A stretch of DNA of 64,000 bases from Metaphire vulgaris (GCA_018105865.1 JACLAT010000137.1:36001-100000), one strand, 5' to 3'; shown: positions 21,070 to 33,693, counted from the first letter of the stretch. Program-made: numbers and translations. Notes: generated by a model not told the origin, from the sequence alone.

Positions 21070-22481
21070 CACAATTGATTTGTTTTTTAAATCAACAGTA
21101 ATTATTGGAGAGAGTGGTGAACGGCCAGCTGGTCGCTTATCTAACGTCGAATGGCTTGATGCCCAAAGACCAGTCGGCCTACCGGGAATGGCCATTCCAC
21201 GGAGACGGCTGTCTTACACATCTTCAACGACATCGTCGACGCGACCTCTAACGGCAAGACGTCTCTACTCTGCCTCCTCGATTTCTCGGCGGCGTTGGAT
21301 ACAATCGACTACGACATTCTTGTCCGCCGCCTGGAACACTCTTCTGGATTAAAAGGCATCGTCCTAGCCTGGCTCAGGGACTATTTGGCCGGGAGAGTCC
21401 AGTCGATTAGTTAGAATGGCCGCGCCGCGCCGGGTCCTCAGCGGAGTCCCACAAGGGTCCGTTCTGGGCCCGCTACTATTTGTACTATACGTAGGAGACA
21501 TAGGCCGAATCATCGAGTCGTATGGGCTGAACTAGCATGTCTATGCGGATGATGTCCAAGTCTATTCATCCTGTCACCCATCCGAGGTTGACCGACTTCG
21601 ATCCAGAATAACAGACTGTATTTACGTAATCAAACAATGGACAGACGTGAACCGACTATCCCTTAATCCTAGAAAGACGGAGTTCCTGTGGTTCACAACA
21701 CCGAGGAGTCATGATCAATCAATCATCTGATCAACCGCAACCCGTTCACGATTGACGGAGTCGACATCGCGCCCACGACTGAACTCCGTCTACTCGGAGT
21801 TCTCCTGGACGAGACGCTCTCCCTCTCCGGGCACTTAAACAGTGTGGCTCGTACCTGCTATTACCACCTACGCAGGATTAAAGCGATCCGTCGTTACCTA
21901 CCGTTACCGGACGTGATCAAGTTAGTTCGTGCTCTTGTCCTGACACGTGTGGATTATTGTAACAGTCTACTACTCTGACTCCCGGACAACCTGTTAAACC
22001 GTCTTCAATCGGTACTTAACGTTTCTGCGCGACTTATATTTGGAGTCAGGTGGAATGAACACGTTACACCATTACTGCGGGATCGCCTTCATTGGCTCCG
22101 GATCCCTGAACGGATAACTTTCAAACGTTGTTGGCTTACGTTCAGGGCGTTGCACGACCCGTGCTGTCCGCAGTATCTTTCGAGACTGGTATACACCGAC
22201 CCTCACCAACTGACAGCCGTTCGCGGCTTCGCTCTAGACGTCGAGTTCAGCTTGTTATCCCCTACCCATCTAAGACTGCTAAATTTTGAGACCGATCCGT
22301 TTCGATGGGGAACCCAATATTGTGGAACTCCTTCTCTGAGGACATAACGAGGGAGACCACCCCCGACCGATTGTTAGCGAAACTTAAGACGCATCTTTTC
22401 AACATTTCCTACTAAAGACTATTGTAAAGTGCCCTTGACTATGGCCTTCGCCAGGCATATAGCGCTATATAAATTGTCGTT

Positions 22482-22545
<64 letters not shown>
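21070..22545 (+). mobile_element. CR1/L2-like LINE, stop-ridden ORF2
   Basis: Readable reverse-transcriptase motifs: [47 protein letters not shown] (intact YADD), LRLLGVLLDETLSLSGHL, TRVDYCNSLL, LNVSARLIFG. In-frame stops occur near 21413, 21533 and 21976. The 3' end 'atatagcgctatataaattg' leads into (ATA)n at 22483-22548. The same family is at 52290. Confidence 0.85.

Positions 22546-22548
<3 letters not shown>
22483..22548. repeat. (AAT)n LINE tail
   Basis: Clean AAT repeats at the LINE 3' end; homology to the A block starts directly after it. Confidence 0.9.
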
Positions 22549-22550
<2 letters not shown>

Positions 22551-22795
22551 TGGACAAATAAATGATCGGCGTGATCGCTACATCAATTGCCTAGCTGTCT
22601 TTTCCTTTTCTTTTATTTTTATGTCGATGGTATACTGTATGACGAGGGCAGAGTGGCGCATGACAAGTAGAACAGATGCCTGATGCGCCACTTGAAGCAA
22701 ATTACAATCAATTAAAAATGCACTAGCCCGAGCAGTAACCAAATCACCAAAGTTCTACCATATTTCACCTACAGGCCTACTGAAGTCACTGCACT

Positions 22796-23381
22796 CAGTG
22801 TTGCATACACTCCCCTCTGCCATGGGGGGATTACGGACAGTTCGGGGGGGAGTGAGAAATTGTCATCAAATTACACACAGAAATGCCTGCTTTAACCTTA
22901 ACTGTACGGTTTTAAATTACTATCTTAACAAAATAGTAGATGAAGATTAAGACGCAAAATACTACATATAATGAACGTGGATGTACTGTACAGTGCAGTC
23001 TTTGTGCAGTTTGTGATAAAATTACAATTACCGTAAGACTTAGGATTAGTTCAAGTGTTGTATCTTGCATGATTTGCTAAACAGAAACGAATTTGATGTG
23101 GGCTTGTAGCATTTTGGAGACTGGTGCAGAACCTTCCGTAAACTGTTGAGGGCAGAAATTAAATAGGCCTTTCCAGAAGACCAGACACACACAAACATGC
23201 AGTGAGGTGTAGACATACATTCAGTCGCATTGATACAGGCATCGGCCCAACCTCCGACCTTTCCGGCACCATTCTCAGAAACGGCCGACCACTTTAGGGT
23301 CACCTAGTCACCCTGCATGAAGCTGCAGTGGGTCCGATGACTCATCGGCACAGACATCTGTAGTTTCTCCTGCTCGACCGG

Positions 23382-23431
<50 letters not shown>

Positions 23432-24333
23432 TCATCATCATCTTCTCCTTGTTCCTTCATGAACTGAAGTTAAGGTGACAGCATGAATTTCTTTCCTCCA
23501 ACCATGTCGATCCTCTGTCTTCTTGACTGCTGCTGACATTTTCATTCCTGTCCACTCTTCCACGTCATCCCCATCTCTTCTCCTGGTCGCCCTCTTCGTC
23601 TAGTTCCCAACATCATTCCTTGTTGGATTGTCCTCTCCAATGTCGACCTAGTGTCGCTGTTCCGCTGTACGTGTCCGAAGTATTGCAGCTTCCTTCTTTT
23701 GCACATGTTGAGGAAACGTCTATCTGTGCCTGACATTTTCAAAACCTCTTCATTGGTTTTCCTATCTCTCCAGCTTATGCTTTGCATGGTACGTAATGAG
23801 TACATTTCAAAAGCTTCTATTCTTCTCTGTATTTTTCTTTTCAGAGTCCAACTTTCACATCCATATGATGCTGTACTCCATGCAACACTCTCGATTATCC
23901 TTTTCTTTGTTCTCATGCTGATATTATTGTCTTTCCAAATGTTCTTCATTTTTCTGATGGCAACCCTTCCTTTTGTCAATCTGGCCTTTATTTCTTCCTC
24001 TAGGGAGCAGTCTTCTGATATAATCGTGCCAAGATATGTAAACTTTCCCACTTGTTCCATTACCTTCTGATCTACTCTGATGGAAACTTTGTCTCCTTAA
24101 TCTAAATCCTTATAATGTCACATCTACTAATCTACTAAAATACCTGAATACTATGGTTCATCCATGTGAAACCGGTTTCTATTTTTCACAGAAGTTCAAC
24201 TTCTATATCTGCTATTTAACAAGAAATTAACAAGAAATTTTGATTCTTAAGTTATAGAATTTTTGGGGGGAATTCTATGATTGGGGGGGGGGGGGGAGAA
24301 TTCCCTCCCCTATCCGGCCTGTATGCAACACTG
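22796..24333. mobile_element. hAT-like element in B block
   Basis: Perfect 8-bp duplication ACTGCACT (22788-22795, 24334-24341). Ends CAGTGTTGCATACA and TGTATGCAACACTG. The A block is empty here ('gaagtcactgcattggc' near 11650). A LINE (23383-24103) has inserted within it. No transposase seen. Confidence 0.92.
23383..24103 (-). mobile_element. LINE 3' part, type with RKLQYFGHVQR motif
   Basis: A minus-strand open frame (24060-23542) encodes the C-terminal region of a LINE polyprotein: GKFTYLGTIISEDCSLEEEI, STASYGCESWTL, RRKLQYFGHVQR, TRRRGRPGE. It is 5'-truncated near 24103 and ends in (ATG)n then (TA)n at 23383-23440. The frame is open throughout, so the insertion is fairly young. Confidence 0.82.
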
Positions 24334-24389
24334 ACTGCACTGGCTTAAAATATCCGTTACGCATCCGGTACAAGATAATAACGATTACT

Positions 24390-24890
24390 TACAGTTCACT
24401 TAATTCATCAAAACTGTCTACCTTCGAAAACTCTTAGAGCCTCAGCCTCCTGGCTAACACGATCGTCATCTCTTCTCACACTCTCACGTCCGTTAAATCA
24501 GTCATCTCTCAAAATCTGCTGCCGCGCTTTCTCATACATCGCACCAGAAATTTGGAACTCAATTCCAGCCTCCCTCCGTTGTCTACAACATGGTCAAACA
24601 ATAAACTCCGAATCCTCGTTTTCTTTAATTCCTTCACTATCTCCTCAAGCCTTTAGGTCTAAACTTAAAACCTTCCTATTCGAAAAGTCATTTCCTCCAT
24701 AGCTATTACAGTACAATGTGCCCCGCTCTTCGTGGATACAATGACATTGCCCGGTCGACAATCCACCTTTCCTATAGCTATTCCAAGAAAGATTAAGGGC
24801 ATAAGAATAAACAGCTACTACTGTGCTACTTCCCAAAACGCTATCCAAATTTACGAGATTTTATTTAGACCTACTTACCGGTACTTAAGA
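24390..24890 (+). mobile_element. L2-like LINE end, uninterrupted paralogue
   Basis: Continuous version of the LINE that is split at 11720-13850 in the A block; ends 'cgctatccaaatttacg'. Confidence 0.7.
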
Positions 24891-25192
24891 GGGCGTCAAA
24901 GGAACTCTGTAATCTTGCTCTCTACTCGGCGTAGAAAGAGAAGAAACAGAGAAACTGACTTTGAGCACATCAAAGACCAGTTTGCATCAGCTTAAGCAAG
25001 AAAAGGCATCTGTAGTTATAATCTCGTGTCAAAACAATTTTATGATTTCTTAATTAAAGCTCCATTAGCCTGTTAATTTAATTTTCTTCTCCCCTGCCAT
25101 TGGCCCCAAATATCGTAGGCACGCCATTGATCTCTGCTTAAAATGATTAACCTGATTAGTTAAGAAAAAGACGAAGCAAACAGTCCACTTGC

Positions 25193-25448
25193 TTTGCACA
25201 ATGACGTTCTTGACGATGCTTGCATTTCCGATGGAATTAGTTGCTCTGCACATCAGGGAGACACTTGGCAATCTGGTCATATGCTCTTCCAAGTTCCAAG
25301 TAGATCTCTGATCCAGTCGATGTTATCCCGCTGCTCATATCCATCCAAAGGTAAGTTGAATTGGGATTGGAATCGACGAAACAGAAGAGGATGTCTCCGA
25401 CGTGAAACTTTTCCCCTAGTGGCGATATGCTCGGTGTATCCGGTTTAT
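25193..25448 (-). pseudogene. Gene B Ig3 exon, frameshifted
   Basis: Matches gene A Ig3 but is 256 nt against 249, because TTCCAAG is tandemly repeated. The frame is lost after EIYLEL. Donor reads AAA-GCAAGT. Confidence 0.82.
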
Positions 25449-25462
25449 CTGAAGACAGATAC

Positions 25463-25467
<5 letters not shown>

Positions 25468-25509
<42 letters not shown>

Positions 25510-25642
25510 GACAGTCAGACGGAGAGACAGACAGAGATAGATAGACAGGGCCAGGCAGACAGAGACAGAGAGAGGCAGAGAGGGGAGAGACAGACAGAGA
25601 GGAGGGGAAGAGAAAGGAGAAAGAGAGAGAAAGAGAGAGAAC
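25468..25642. repeat. GA-rich microsatellite
   Basis: (GA)n and GACA variants, paralogous to 15897-16078. Confidence 0.88.
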
Positions 25643-25897
25643 TTTATTGCTTTCAAGCAGCATCAATTAAACACTAAGCATAATTGCTATTGAGACCAGG
25701 CTGCAAGAGAAGGATAGATTCCATCCAGTTGGCCACCTGATGAAAACGTAATAGCAGAAGTATAGACACTGGATGTTAAAGACGCTTTTGACAGCGTTGA
25801 CGTGTCAACGAGGATCGCAAGATGACAATTATGTTACAAATCCGCTGAGATGAAGCCAGCGATCCTCTCAACCAACAAATTCTCTGAGTAAACTTAC

Positions 25898-26251
25898 AGT
25901 AGACGTTCAACTGAGGCGATGTCCAATCGTCTTCGTAGTCTGGACAGTTGTTTGTCACTGAACTCTTCTCTCTGAAATAGTTATCTAAGCTGAATCGCAG
26001 TTTACAACTGAACGCCATTTTATTCATCGAGCGATTGGCGACCAGTTCCAGCTTCGATACGACGCTGGACACAGCAGGCGATGTTGTCGCTTGGTCTCTG
26101 TTCTCACCGACCAATTCACCATCGCTGCTGCTAACCCATGTTATGGTCGGCGGCCAATTTCCACACCAACGGATCGCGCATTGCAAAGCAAGAGACGCGC
26201 CTTCTAATACAAATGGTTCACTGTGAAACGAACTGCAGTTCAAATGTTCAT
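25898..26251 (-). pseudogene. Gene B Ig2 exon, frame intact
   Basis: Same 354 nt length and splice sites as gene A. Differences include SEPFVLEG and RWCGNWPPTITW (an extra Cys in place of Trp). Confidence 0.82.
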
Positions 26252-26384
26252 CTGTGTAAACACATCAATGCCATTTACTTAGATTATAACACGAAATTAC
26301 CAAATTTAAATGCTTTTCTGGAGAATAAATTGTTTGTGGTTCCCTATAGTGTAGAATAATTTTTGTTTCATAATAGAGTGTACT

Positions 26385-26690
26385 CCGACTGATGAAAAGT
26401 AAAAGTAAAAAATTTCGTTAATTTCTACAACGCCTTCAGAAGCAACAGGGAAGTAGCTCCTTATTCCTAGGCGCTTAATCTTAAAATGAAGTTGCTATAG
26501 GAAAGGTGGGGTCATTCATGCAGCGTCATTTATTCCAAAGGGCCACTGGTTGGGACGTTAAAGCTATGGGGGAAATGATTTGTTGAAGACAAATCCTCTG
26601 AGTTTAGAAAGAAAAACTTGAGATGTATCAAGAAGGGAAGGAATCTGTGACTCAGAATTTGTTATTTGACCTTGGCGTAGACAGCGGAGG
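26385..26690 (-). mobile_element. LINE 3' fragment in gene B intron
   Basis: 'tttcgttaatttctacaacgcc' and 'agtagctccttattcctaggcgct' match the LINE 3' ends at 8462 and 53826. Absent from the equivalent gene A intron. Confidence 0.68.
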
Positions 26691-26889
26691 GATAAGACTT
26701 TTCTGACTGGTGTCCAACAGAAATAGCTTCGCGAATCGTTTCGATTGAGCGTGTCAATTTTAGCTGAATTAATTTATGATCAGCATATTTTGCTGATTCT
26801 GTAATAGTCAAAAGATTTTCTCGAATAGGCATACTGCTGGAGAATTGCAAATACTATATCGCTACGGATCGTCTTCGCCAGATATTTAC

Positions 26890-27454
26890 CGATAACAATT
26901 AATTCAGTTACATCTTCACAGATATGATTTTCAGCCGAACAGAACTTCTTGCATCTGTAAGTTCCAGCGTCTTCTGATGCATTGACGGCTGGCAACAATC
27001 AGTAGCGTGTAGAGGGTGGGGCGGGTGGTGCGGTGGCCCCGGGTGCAGACCAGGAGGGCGTAAAAATTGACCTGATGACCTTTTTTGCTTGGCGCACCAA
27101 ATTTAAGGGCTGGTGGCCCCGGGCGCAGACCAGGGCAGAGGCGTAAAAATTGACCCGATTACCTTTTTTGCTCGTGGGCGTACTTTGGACAACTTGGCCA
27201 CGGGCGTCGGCCACTCTCTACACGCCACTGGCAACAATAAAATGCTCCTGTCTTCGTGGATGAAAGAGAAGTTTTTCGTGAGTTGGGGATTCAGTCCTCT
27301 TTCTTCGCTAAACAAAGTACTCGTATTTGACTGGCCAACGCCTGCAAATGTCCACTCCGACAGATTGCTGCCTGGCTTCAAATGACATTGGATTTCCACT
27401 CTGTGTCCAGATGGACAACAAGCCCCGTCAACTGCGTTATCAATTTCCCTTTTG
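26890..27454 (-). pseudogene. Gene B Ig1 exon, MITE-interrupted
   Basis: Exon parts 27454-27239 and 26991-26890 join into a gene A-like Ig1 when the MITE and one duplicate are removed, apart from the 1-bp deletion near 27409. The C-x3-C-x6-C signature remains. Confidence 0.83.
27000..27230. mobile_element. hAT-like MITE in gene B Ig1
   Basis: Perfect 8-bp duplication GCAACAAT (26992-26999, 27231-27238); ends CAGTAGCGTGTAGAG and CTCTACACGCCACTG. Contains a diverged internal duplication ('gaccaggagggcgtaaaaattgac' type, near 27045 and 27125). Confidence 0.93.
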
Positions 27455-27457
27455 CTA

Positions 27458-27545
<88 letters not shown>

Positions 27546-27575
27546 TTATTATTACTATTCATTATCATAACGGTC

Positions 27576-27606
<31 letters not shown>

Positions 27607-27720
27607 TAATAATAATAATTGTAATAATAATTGTAATAATAATTGTAATGATAATAGTAGTCGTTATCATAATCGTAATCATAATCATATTCATGAACTT
27701 ATTAGGGAGGTACTGTAGGC
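27458..27720. repeat. Long (AAT)n microsatellite
   Basis: Perfect AAT at 27458-27544, then interrupted AAT/AATTGT units to about 27700. Encoded poly-Asn or poly-Ile frames are artefacts of it. Confidence 0.92.
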
Positions 27721-27994
27721 CTACAAGTACTAGAAGTTCACCCAACAATTGAAAAAATACAGTATATCTGGCAAAGATCAATGTTCTGGATGACTACGAA
27801 CAAACAGAGCAGTTTTCAGTTCTCGTTTAAATGCGTCTAGTTTCAACTTTCTAAATGAAGAAGCACAGCATGTGATTTTTCGCATGCACGTAACATAGAC
27901 CTACACTCCATAGATCGTGCTATATGCTAACGTTGTAGAACGTTTTAATTCTTAGAACCATGACAATTATTATTATGATTGAAATATTATTCAA

Positions 27995-28672
27995 TGAGCA
28001 TGAAAAGCAAATCAATAAGCACTGAAACAAAAAAGGAAATACTCGAAACCTGTATCTTCAGCAGCTTTTATATAGATGCGAAGCATTGTCCGTCACCAAA
28101 GTCTTGACACATGACTTAGACTGCAGACAAGAGGTCACAAGAAGAGCAGCAAGAGCTCTAGATCAACTGATGGCAATGGATAAGATCTGGAAAAGCAAAT
28201 CAATAAGCACTGAAACAAAAAAGAAAATACTCGAAACCTGTATCTTCAGCAGCTTTTTATATGGATGCGAAACATGGACCATCACCAAAGACCTGGAAAG
28301 AAAAATACTAGCCTTTGAAAGAAAATGTTATAGAAAATACTACGAATCGGATGGGTCGAAAAAATCACAAATGAAGAACTACACATGAGAATTCAGCCAA
28401 AGCAAACCATGCTGCAAAGAGTAAAACAAAGGAAACTCCATCTTTTTGGACACATATGCAGAATGAAAGAGGACAGAAAGATCAAAGCTGTAATGTTTGG
28501 AATAATGGAGGGTGCCAATAAGAAAGGAAGACCACACAAGAAACGGTGTGATGATATTGAAGAATGGTGTGGAAGCAACTTACAGAATCAGTCACAGAGC
28601 AACGGACAGGAAAGAATGGCAGAAAACTGTGGAGATGGCATTACACACCAACGGGCGATGAGCCACCAGTTA

Positions 28673-28721
<49 letters not shown>

Positions 28722-28770
28722 CGATGATGATGATGATGACGATGATGATGATGATGATGATGATTGCTTC
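27995..28770 (+). mobile_element. LINE 3' part with internal duplication
   Basis: C-terminal LINE region: KKILETCIFSSFLYGCETWT, KLHLFGHICRMKEDRK, NKKGRPHKKRCDD. About 85 bases are duplicated (27998-28085 and 28190-28275). The 3' tail is (ATG)n at 28676-28765. It lies in the first intron of gene B. Confidence 0.83.
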
Positions 28771-29509
28771 GCGTCTCTTTTATTATTGAACAAGTATCTT
28801 CGTACAGTGCGTAGTTCATAGAGAATTTCGCATCATGTGCAGACCCGCCGAGAGGGGGCCAGGCTCAGAGGGTCAGATGCCCAGTGACCCGGCGATCTGT
28901 AGGGAGCCCGGACACGTTCTCAATAATGTTATCTCTCATAACGCTGTGGACGGCGCTGGGGTGGAGGCCCTGATCATTTCGTGTCTTTAACGTCTTGATG
29001 ATCATCACCACTTTTTATACTTCATCTGTATATTTTCATGTTTTCAATTCAATTCAATTTTGAAAACTGCTGAACTTTTTGAGGACAAACTTTCTAAAAA
29101 TAAAAACTTTCTTTCAAGCTTTTAAGGACCCGTGTCTGTTCTGCCCAATGGCCCGGAATTTCTCTCGACGGGTCTGATCAAGTGCATCAGTTAAACGAAT
29201 TCCTTCAATAAATGACGTCGAAAGACTAACGATTAACAAAAGATAAGCACAAAGGTGTATCTGCTGCACATTGCATGCTTGAACTCTTTGAAATGTAGAA
29301 CCTCCATTTAACCACAACAACCGTTACCAACTAACTGTTTTGGTGTTGTAAACTGCCAATTTTTTTGTAGAATTAAATAAAACATCCGCATCGGACAAAC
29401 GGATGTTGAAATATGTTGGCTGTATGAGTGACAGTTGTGCTCAACACAAGAGAAATCCTGCCAGACCACTTAAAATCTAGAAGTTTCTATTGATTCGATA
29501 TTTTCTTAC

Positions 29510-29570
29510 CATTTGATACAATGCAAAGAATGAGATGGAATCGAATTGAAGTGAACGCCCTGCGATTCAT
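29510..29570 (-). pseudogene. Gene B signal-peptide exon
   Basis: MNRRAFTSIRFHLILCIVS before donor AATG-GTAAGA; one codon shorter than gene A. Confidence 0.78.
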
Positions 29571-29599
29571 CTTACTTGCAAACTTGCAATTACAAGCAG

Positions 29600-30020
29600 T
29601 ATGCTTACAGACGTTCAGGCTCTCAACTATCCTATACTCTGCGGATACACGCTGCAATATGCAGACGGCGGCGTACTTAGCTTCCTCCTTTAATGCACAC
29701 ATGCAGTTATAATTGTAAATAAGCTGTTGCATACAGTGACACAGTCAGGGCAGGGGCGTACCCAGAGTATTTGGCTTCGCCCATGGCCGGGGTCAGAAAA
29801 TTAAATTAGCAGGCTGACAAATCTTTAATTAACAAATCATGACATTTTGTGGGCAAAATATTTAAAAACTACAGATGCACTTTTCTTGCTTTTACTTATG
29901 TGAACTGGTCTATGGTGTGCTCAAAGTCAGTTTTCTTGGTTTCGTATATTTCTACGCTGAGTAGATAGAGCAACATCAGAGAGTTTTTAGCGTCCCCTTC
30001 AAGTGGCGCCCAGAAGGCAA
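29600..30020. other. 5' flank of gene B
   Basis: Aligned with 17.7-18.4 kb and 51.1-51.5 kb. It is cut at 30020 by a large TIR element and resumes at 33927. Confidence 0.6.
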
Positions 30021-30193
30021 CCAAAGCTCGATCATACGCGTATGACAAAATAAAATACGTAAAAATACGTGTGTATGAATAAAAAAAATTAAATACACGT
30101 ATGATACGCGTATTTTATAAGTCCGCTCGGTTACTTATATTTTGCTTACTTATCGACCAATATCAATTGCGACGTCACGCCACGTCACTCTAA

Positions 30194-30650
30194 GGGGCCG
30201 TTCATAAATGACGTCACACGATTTTGGCAGTTTTGACCTCCCTCCCCTCGTCACAAGTCGTCACTAAAAGTCAGACCCCTTAAAAATGACGTCACAACGC
30301 GTTAACCCCCTTTCTTTTTATGTCAAAATTAATGTTTCAATTGACTTATTTCTTAAATGAAGCAGGTATTGCAATGGATTCGCTTGAAAATACTCATTAT
30401 AACTATTTATAGTTGAAGTGAAATTCATAAACTTTTCAAATTCCTTTTTAAAAATGAATTATAGGGCCCTAAGTGTGAAATACGTTAAACTTTGCGGTAA
30501 CATAGCATTGCGGTATTAATAAAGATATTAAGTATTATGTGAAGTCACATTTTTGGAAACCCCTCCCCCGTCGTCACACATCGTCACAAATGTTTGAACA
30601 TGCCTCCCCTAAGTGCGTTACGCCATTTATGGACGGTCCCTAACTTTCGG
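30194..30650. mobile_element. PIF/Harbinger-like MITE
   Basis: GGGGCCGTTCATAAATGACG at the left and an inverted ATTTATGGACGGTCCC at the right, with TAA on both sides. Two relatives: 55107-55454 and 56768-57160. Confidence 0.72.
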
Positions 30651-30749
30651 ATATTGATGTTGAGTAGATATTTATATTAATACTGTGAAAGTAACAGTTC
30701 GCGTGTTTAAAGGGCAAGTTGAGTCAAATAACTATAAATTATAATTTGT

Positions 30750-31092
30750 AGTGCCGCGACCCATGATGTGACGACCCCCAACCGTAAAATTATTTTCGTT
30801 CATAAAGTAAGCTGATAAAAATATTAATGCCTACGACAATTGAAGTGTTCGAAATAATTCTAATTCTGATTCAATCGTTTGCAATGTCTATCCTCGAATG
30901 AAAATGATAGTAGGCCTAAACAAAACCAGTAACTACCAATGGGGAAATTTTGTCGGCTTACAACATCAAGTTTTGCGCTTCAGAAAAGAGAGTTAAGACT
31001 TAAGAGACAACCCCATATTTCCGATGGTCTCAGGCGACCTCTGGCAAATCGTCATTCGACCTCTGTTGGGATCGTGACCCACAGGTTGAGAA
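30750..31092. mobile_element. hAT-like (Charlie-type) fragment
   Basis: Right end 'gggatcgtgacccacaggttgagaaccgctg' is the inverted form of a CAGNGGTTCTCAACCTGTGG terminus known in hAT elements. The left part near 30751 ('gccgcgaccc', 'aaccgtaaaattattttcg') is in keeping, but its limit is unclear. Confidence 0.5.
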
Positions 31093-31392
31093 CCGCTGAT
31101 CTACTTGATATATCAAATTTCAGTTATGGCGTTAATCGCCTGTTCCCATGGACACTGCATCTTCTTCTACAGGAGTGGAGTACAACGTGTGCCGGGGTAC
31201 TAGTCTACAGCTAAGGTATAGAGCTAGGGACACGTAAGATATAAAACATGTAATCAGGTTCACTCCAGAGAGTGACTGTCAACAATATGAGTTAGCTACT
31301 ATTACATTGCTATACTAATGTTCTCTATTGGCCAGTGGGTGTGGCCTCCATAGCGTCAGTTATCTATCACGTGACATATCCCGTTCTTAAGA

Positions 31393-33203
31393 AACTAGGT
31401 GTTTACCCGTCAAAAATGACGGGGGAGATTGGCTGTTTTACCACCCGATTTTGTGCAAATGCAAGAGGATTTTGAGCAATTAATTTCCCTAACTCGCCGC
31501 CTTTTCCTTCAACCGAGTTAACGCCCATTCGCATGAATTTTCTGAAACTTGATAGTCAACGTAAGTGTAATGATTTGGCAGTGTCGAACGACATGCAGTG
31601 CTTGATTCTCTTGTTTGCTGTGCTGCTTTTGCACGCCAAGCAACAGCCTGCTCCTCATTCTCACTTGATTGTCGGAAAGCTCGTGAACGCTAGACTTTTT
31701 TGTTTTGCACGGACGGTTAGAAAGAGGAATAAAAAGGCTAAACAATGGTGCAAACCTCATCTTAGCTCTTATATAGCCTGAGATATAGCAAATTCAAAAA
31801 AGTAGGAAACTAAAATTAAAATATTTAATGGAACAGAAATCGATTTAGGAATTCAGTCATGATCCAGCAATAGCATCAATGGGAATGGACATAATGCCTT
31901 CGCTGGATCATGCAATTTTGATCAGAATTCTCAGAATTCAAAACTTTCACGAAATTCACCGATAATAATTATGTTCAAACATTGGGGTCATCGGGTTGGA
32001 ATTGATAGATCTTTACCAAATGTCAACCGATTTTCAAACTTTTTGGTTTAGTTTGTTCCTCTGACATCCCTTTACAACTTTGCCGCTGACCAAAGTGGGG
32101 TTACCGCTGAAAATATTTTGCTAGGGGGCTATAAAATATTTTGGGGGAGAGGGTGATATTTTAGGTCGTAAAGTGGACTCTACCCCCAACTTTTTTGTTT
32201 TGCACGGACGGTTAGAAAGAGGAATAAACGATCTAAACAATGGTGCAAACTTAATCTTTTTAGCTCCTACATAGCCTGAGATATAGCAAATTTAAAACGT
32301 TATAGCAATCATTTGTGAAGAACGCTTTTCCAAAAATTAAATCCCCAGTACGGTGACGCGTCTGAAAATTTAATCCCCAATTGAGGGGTTAAATTTTAAA
32401 AAATAGGGTTTGAGGTTAGGAAGGAGTAAATATATATAATAACGGGGGCAGGGCATTGGGAGAGGGAAGGGAGATTTGGGAGGAGGAAAGTGGGTTGTAC
32501 GGGTTTTCGGAGCAGCGTTGTGTAGGCTTAGGAACGGGGTTTGTGGCCGTAGGTTTTGGAACGGGGTTTGGGGCCGGTGGGGGTAGGGCGGAGCGGTGAT
32601 AGTTTGGGGCCGGGCCGATTGGGAAAGGGATGGTGAGAGGGAATAGGAGGTTGGGAGAGGATGGTGAGAGGGAATGGAAACAGGGGTTTGGGGCCTGTGG
32701 GGTAGGCGGAGCAGGTATGGGTTGGGGCCTGGGGCGATTGGGAGAGGTTTGGGGAGAGGGAAGGGGGTTGGGAGAGTGAATGGGAACGGGGTTTGGGGCC
32801 TGTGGGGTAGGGTTGGACGGGTATGGGTTGGGGCTTGGATGGGGATGTGTTGGGACCGGGGCGATTGGGAGAGGGATGGGGAGAGGGAAGGGGGGATTGG
32901 GACAGGGATGGGGAGAGGGGAAGGGGGATTGGGAGAGGGATGGGGAGAGGGAAGGAAAGGGGGTTTGGGGCCGGGGCGGGAACTGGTTGGGGCCTGCATG
33001 GGCGATTGGAAGAAGGATGGGTGAGGGAAGGGGACGGGGTTTAAGCTGCAATTAAGACGCTTCGTTAAACGCTCCGTTGATTTTAATACATTTTTGATTA
33101 AACAATATTTGGTTGTCAATGACAACAGCGTCTTGCAATACCCGGCGTATTGCGGACGGACGGACAGACGCGACGGACGGACATCGAGAATTATATAATA
33201 AGA
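31393..33203 (+). mobile_element. Non-autonomous element with G-rich minisatellite, copy 3
   Basis: Near-identical to copy 1 over the first 1.1 kb (4446-5560), including both internal modules, and ends at 'acatcgagaattatataa'. The G-rich array (32560-33040) has its own unit order. Confidence 0.62.
32560..33040 (+). repeat. G-rich minisatellite in copy 3
   Basis: GGGAGAGGGATGGGGAGAGG-type units, many G runs; proline-rich frames on the minus strand are artefacts. Confidence 0.85.
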
Positions 33204-33635
33204 AAACAATAACTAAAAATAATTCTATAACTATAGCGTCTAAAAAGTCTATTGGAAACGCCTGCAGTTTCCACAAAGAACTAAAGCCGGCAGCTTAAGT
33301 TCTTTGGTTTCCAGTCGCTATTCTCTCAATGTGTCTCAATGTCTGTTCATTCAGCGGGTTCTGAAATGTCATTAATACTCTCTCCCTGGAGCAATGTCGT
33401 TCTCCGGATCAGCTTCTCTTTGAATTTGAATCTGATCCGCACCCGTCGTTGACCTCGGAGTGGGGGCCGGTTCATCGGTTGCTTTGGAAATGCATTTCTG
33501 AGAAATACAGCGTTGAATGCGGAGGGGTGCAAAGGGGTGAAGAAGAAGTGAAGAGGGGTCAAAAGGGGTATCGATTTCTCCGAGTCTGGGTCTCGAGTAT
33601 CTGTGAAGATGGGAAACGCAGATGCAAACGCATTG

Positions 33636-33662
33636 TGTGTGTGTTTGTGTGTGTGTGTGTGC

Positions 33663-33693
<31 letters not shown>

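Larger units (their letters stand above)
25193..29570 (-). pseudogene. Gene B: decayed paralogue of gene A
   Basis: Exons matching gene A: signal peptide 29570-29510, Ig1 27454-26890 (interrupted), Ig2 26251-25898, Ig3 25448-25193. Lesions against A: a 1-bp deletion near 27409 in Ig1 (CATCTGG for CATCCTGG on the coding strand); a MITE with 8-bp duplication in Ig1 (27000-27230); a 7-bp tandem duplication in Ig3 (25287-25300); and GC in place of GT at the Ig3 donor. No TM or tail exon lies to the left before the block ends at 22.55 kb. The coding capacity of Ig2 and the signal peptide remains intact, as expected for recent decay. Confidence 0.85.

Noticed and set aside
21062..21352. 96-codon Arg/Ser-rich frame
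   Set aside because: Out-of-frame reading of the LINE reverse transcriptase on the same strand.
27452..27781. Poly-Asn and poly-Ile frames
   Set aside because: Translation of (AAT)n.
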